From Candidatus Omnitrophota bacterium (GTDB taxonomy: Bacteria; Omnitrophota; Gorgyraeia; JABMRG01; JAFGKX01), in the NCBI GenBank assembly GCA_016928375.1, contig JAFGKX010000111.1, forward strand, positions 1-7,691: a DNA stretch of 7,691 nucleotides. Reading direction: 5' to 3'. The notes under the pieces are model-generated. The model was given only the letters and a program-made list of their open reading frames with translations. It had not been told where the DNA came from and ran no database searches. The first letter of the stretch is position 1; every line of letters starts with the position of its first letter. Both the position numbers and the translations under genes were made by a program. Positions 5,253 to 7,691 of this stretch are shown one piece after another.

Positions 5253-7201
5253 ATTATTTTCTCCAGGCCTTTTTTTAAGGCCGTATTATCATCGAGTATT
5301 TTCGTACGCTGTTTTCCTTTAAAAAATTCCTTTATCGAATCTGCTATTTGCTCCGGGCCTACAAGCCTTATATAACCTTTATCGCTCAAGTTTTTAAGGA
5401 ACAGGTAGTGCTTTTTATCGAGCATACCGGGGGAATTAAAAACAATTACATGGCCTGCGGAGGACGCTGCCTCTGAAACCATCGAAACGCTTTCAGGAGA
5501 AACTATCACTACACTACTTAAGCCCAGTATGCCTCCCACTACTCCCTCTTTGTTGTTTTCATTCGCAATAATCAGAAACCTACATCCGGAAGCAGGGGCC
5601 AGCTCTGTTTTAAGCAGCCTTTCTATATTTTTAGGCGTTCTCCTTGAAGTGGTTGCCAGTATGTCGGCGTTTATCGAGCCCGAAATATCTTTTATCTGCT
5701 TTATCACCGTCGAAACCATGGCTTCCTGCATACGGAATTTTTTATAATCCCCGCCTAAAAGCAGGCCTATCCTGAACTCGCTTAATTTTCCTGTTTCTTG
5801 TTTTAAAGACTCAGCCTGATATTGCGCCATCTGAGCGCCGATTACATTCACGGCGCCTTCGGTTATAGTTATATTCTTACTTCTTTTTAGCCCATCGTGG
5901 CGCGGCATAATAACCAAATTAAACTTATCTGCCAAGAACCTGCCGGGGTTCATTATCGCTATTGATTTCGCGTTACATTCTCCCGAAAGCAGCAGGTTAA
6001 CCGGATAAGTTTTACTGCCGCAGGATATAATTATATCCGCATAAACCCTGCTCAGCTTTCTGTAACAGGGCTCTCTCAGCGCAAATTTAAGGCATCTCAT
6101 ACACCCATGACAGTGCCTACCCTGAAAACAGCCTGCCAGATGAAGCGCGCTTTTTGAGAATTTATTCCTGAAGGTTACGTCTATTGTTTCGGTTATTATG
6201 TTGTCTTTCGCAATTCCTTTATCCTCATATATTTTCTCTATCTGGGAAAGCACCGCTTGCGACTGCCGCAGATGGCCGGCCCTGGAATCGTTTAATATCA
6301 ATATCTTTTTCTGCGGCGATGATTTCCATCTTTTGTGCTGCCACAGCCACTGGTCAGGATACCTGCTTATTATATCTTCAAGCCTTGCGGCAAACTGCGC
6401 AAAACCGCTTTTTATTTTTTCTTCGTCCGTGCCGGCATCAGGAAATTTTATCGGGTCGCATACCATGAATTTTATTTTTTTCCCGCCCTGCCTTATGCCA
6501 AAGCCCGGTATTACCTCGCATCCCGTACTTAAAGCAAATTCCATTACCCCTCTATGCCAAGAGGCGGGCTTGTTAAAAAGATCAGCGAAAATTCCGTTTT
6601 TGCCTGCGTCCTGGTCAACCAGCATACCGACTATTTCATTGTTCCTTAAGGCCTTTATTATATCTCTTATGGGCATACCTTTTGATATTACGCGGCAGCC
6701 GTGGCACTGGCGGTATGTGTTAAGCAGGCGGTTTATTAAAAATGGTTTTTGTTCGCGGGCAATGGCCGTATATGTATAGCCCTTTAAAGCCAGGGCTACG
6801 TTCGCGTTTTCCCAGCTTCCGAAATGCCCGGTAAGGAGTATGACCCCTTTACCCTTTTTAAGGGCTCTGTCTACTTTTTCGAAACCCTCATATGTAAAAT
6901 TTTCTTCCGTGTATTTTTTATCTATTTTCGGCAAAAGCAGGACTTCTATTATTGCCTGGCCTATGTTTACATAGGTTCGTTTCAATATCCTGCTTAACTT
7001 ATACGGATCATATTTATTGCCAAATGCGGATTTCAGGTTTGCGTATGCAATGCACCTGCGTTTATTGTTTAAATAAAGCCCGAGTATACCCAGTTTCCTG
7101 CCTATGGCAAGGCTTAAGTCTACCGGCAAAAACCTGAAAAACGCCGCCAGCAGCTTAACGATCAAATAAAGAATATATTCGCTTGAAAAATTTTTCCTCA
7201 T
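5249..7201 (-). CDS. Fused lipid A secondary acyltransferase (LpxL/HtrB family) and ELM1-family domain
   Basis: A 650-residue protein, about twice the usual acyltransferase length. Residues 1-295 are LpxL/HtrB: a hydrophobic N-terminal anchor (about 9-25), the catalytic HX4E motif in GHFGSWE (H126, E131), the VDQD segment (195-198), and the family-closing YPDQWLWQHKRWK (281-293). This module moves an acyl chain, normally from acyl-ACP, onto a lipid A precursor at the inner membrane; which chain is not predictable. Residues 299-625 match the ELM1 family (DUF1022/COG3660), a GT-B-like group: KILILNDSRAGHLRQSQ (299-315), GGDYKKF (483-489), TTSRRTP (517-523) and VSPESVSMVSEA (567-578). Its reaction in bacteria is not established to my knowledge. 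A cysteine-rich stretch (C358, C364, C367, C370, C379) sits within it. The ATG overlaps lpxK by 47 bp. The next gene starts on its stop (TTGA). Both domain assignments are confident; the joint role is open. Confidence 0.9.
   Translation of the reverse strand: MRKNFSSEYILYLIVKLLAAFFRFLPVDLSLAIGRKLGILGLYLNNKRRCIAYANLKSAFGNKYDPYKLSRILKRTYVNIGQAIIEVLLLPKIDKKYTEENFTYEGFEKVDRALKKGKGVILLTGHFGSWENANVALALKGYTYTAIAREQKPFLINRLLNTYRQCHGCRVISKGMPIRDIIKALRNNEIVGMLVDQDAGKNGIFADLFNKPASWHRGVMEFALSTGCEVIPGFGIRQGGKKIKFMVCDPIKFPDAGTDEEKIKSGFAQFAARLEDIISRYPDQWLWQHKRWKSSPQKKILILNDSRAGHLRQSQAVLSQIEKIYEDKGIAKDNIITETIDVTFRNKFSKSALHLAGCFQGRHCHGCMRCLKFALREPCYRKLSRVYADIIISCGSKTYPVNLLLSGECNAKSIAIMNPGRFLADKFNLVIMPRHDGLKRSKNITITEGAVNVIGAQMAQYQAESLKQETGKLSEFRIGLLLGGDYKKFRMQEAMVSTVIKQIKDISGSINADILATTSRRTPKNIERLLKTELAPASGCRFLIIANENNKEGVVGGILGLSSVVIVSPESVSMVSEAASSAGHVIVFNSPGMLDKKHYLFLKNLSDKGYIRLVGPEQIADSIKEFFKGKQRTKILDDNTALKKGLEKII
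5261..5264 (-). promoter_or_regulatory. Ribosome-binding site GGAG supporting the TTG start
   Basis: GGAG lies 8 bases before the TTG at 5252-5250, inside the Leu-Glu codons at the C-terminal end of the acyltransferase-ELM1 gene (CTG GAG). The same CTG GAG arrangement precedes the waaF-like start at 1979. This spacing is the main reason to accept the uncommon start codon. Confidence 0.7.
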
Positions 7202-7691
7202 TATTAACCTTTATTGCGCAATTTAACAGTAGTATCTCCGGGTCCACGGGTACGCCTTCCTTAAACTGTTCCCTTAACCGGATCCAGTCCTTTGGCGTAG
7301 TCACTATAAGATCGCAGTCATTTTTTTTCGCGGAATTTACTATTGTCCGGGCATCAGCTGCGGTATATTTATGGTGGTCGGCAAATGAAAGTTTCAAAGC
7401 TACAACAGCACCTAGATCCGACAACATTTTAAAAAACGATTCATTGTCTCCGACAGAAGCCGCGGCGCACACCCTTTTACGGCTTATGTGCTTGATATCG
7501 GCCTGACGCAGGGTATCTGTTTCCGTAAGCGAGACAGGCACATATTCCGAAGTAAATATCTCGGCACCCACAGCGAATTTAAGGACTTCATCCGCTATGC
7601 CGGCTGCGGCATCCTTGTCGATTAAGTTTGCCTTGTTAAGCAGTATAATATCAGCGCGCTTTAAACAATTAAGCGGCTCTCTTAATATGCC
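7155..7691 (-). CDS. lpxK: Tetraacyldisaccharide 4'-kinase LpxK, C-terminal part (5'-truncated by window edge)
   Basis: The frame is open from the right edge to a TAA at 7157-7155, giving 178 residues. It opens with GILREPLNCLKRADIILLNKANLID, the LpxK segment after the nucleotide-binding region (G-x-LREP-L, RAD, NK). Farther on come FADHHKYTAADA, carrying the DHH that is highly conserved in LpxK and probably includes the catalytic His, and TTPKDWIRL, matching the TT-x-KD-x-x-R-L motif. LpxK uses ATP to phosphorylate the 4' position of the lipid A disaccharide at the cytoplasmic face of the inner membrane. Full-length LpxK is about 330-350 residues, so roughly the N-terminal half, with the Walker A loop, lies outside the window. 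The internal GTG at 7571 is not a real start, because conserved LpxK sequence continues upstream of it. Its position directly ahead of a lipid A acyltransferase fits the pathway. Confidence 0.93.
   Translation of the reverse strand, partial: GILREPLNCLKRADIILLNKANLIDKDAAAGIADEVLKFAVGAEIFTSEYVPVSLTETDTLRQADIKHISRKRVCAAASVGDNESFFKMLSDLGAVVALKLSFADHHKYTAADARTIVNSAKKNDCDLIVTTPKDWIRLREQFKEGVPVDPEILLLNCAIKVNNEEKFFKRIYSLFDR
7208..7212 (-). promoter_or_regulatory. Ribosome-binding site AAAGG for the acyltransferase gene
   Basis: AAAGG stands 6 bases before the ATG at 7201-7199, inside the coding sequence of lpxK. It supports the upstream start and therefore the 47-bp overlap. The alternative in-frame TTG at codon 13 would remove part of the hydrophobic N-terminal anchor. 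Confidence 0.6.

Noticed and set aside
6198..6779. 193-codon plus-strand open frame
   Set aside because: It lies wholly opposite the acyltransferase-ELM1 gene, whose frame has clear catalytic motifs. The plus-strand product has no family resemblance. Other plus-strand frames (for example 329-547, 1129-1530, 3295-3774) are rejected for the same reason.
5249..7201. Two adjacent genes merged by sequencing error rather than a fusion
   Set aside because: The frame is continuous from the acyltransferase closing motif (residue 293) into the ELM1 start (residue 299) with no overlap or shift needed, and a second fusion occurs in the next gene. An assembly error cannot be fully excluded, but nothing in the sequence points to one.

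Overview
All protein-coding genes recognised here lie on the minus strand, so transcription runs from the right edge to the left edge. The content is lipid A and lipopolysaccharide core assembly, which points to a diderm (Gram-negative-type) bacterium. Two unusual gene fusions, modest G+C by eye, and a dispersed-type palindromic repeat would fit an uncultured lineage such as Omnitrophota or a relative. That placement is an impression from memory, not something the sequence proves.

In transcription order: (1) the C-terminal half of LpxK (7155-7691, cut by the right edge), which adds the 4'-phosphate to lipid A. (2) A 650-residue protein (5249-7201) that joins an LpxL/HtrB-type secondary lipid A acyltransferase to an ELM1-family domain. 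(3) A 696-residue protein (3162-5252) that joins a GT4 glycosyltransferase to a GT9 heptosyltransferase-type domain. (4) A stand-alone GT4 glycosyltransferase (1976-3085). (5) A stand-alone WaaF-like GT9 enzyme (960-1979). (6) A third GT9 enzyme (1-738), cut by the left edge.

The genes are tightly packed. lpxK and the acyltransferase gene overlap by 47 bp. Two further junctions are 4-bp stop/start overlaps (TTGA and ATGA), each with a GGAG ribosome-binding site inside the last codons of the upstream gene. This supports one co-transcribed, translationally coupled unit: lipid A is phosphorylated and acylated, then GT4 and GT9 enzymes add core sugars.

Two non-coding stretches stand out. The 76-bp gap at 3086-3161 carries a perfect 14-bp inverted repeat. 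One arm directly follows the upstream stop codon and the other covers the ribosome-binding site and start of the next gene, so it could work as a translational switch. The 221-bp gap at 739-959 is almost filled by a nested palindromic element (762-916) and a GTCATTGCG-type repeat (921-979). The repeat runs into the 3' end of the WaaF-like gene and supplies its last codons.

The most notable biological point is modular. The stand-alone GT4 and GT9 genes repeat the order of the domains in the fused protein just upstream, as if a GT4-GT9 cassette were present twice, once fused and once still split. No tRNA, rRNA, CRISPR array, transposase, clear promoter or rho-independent terminator was seen.
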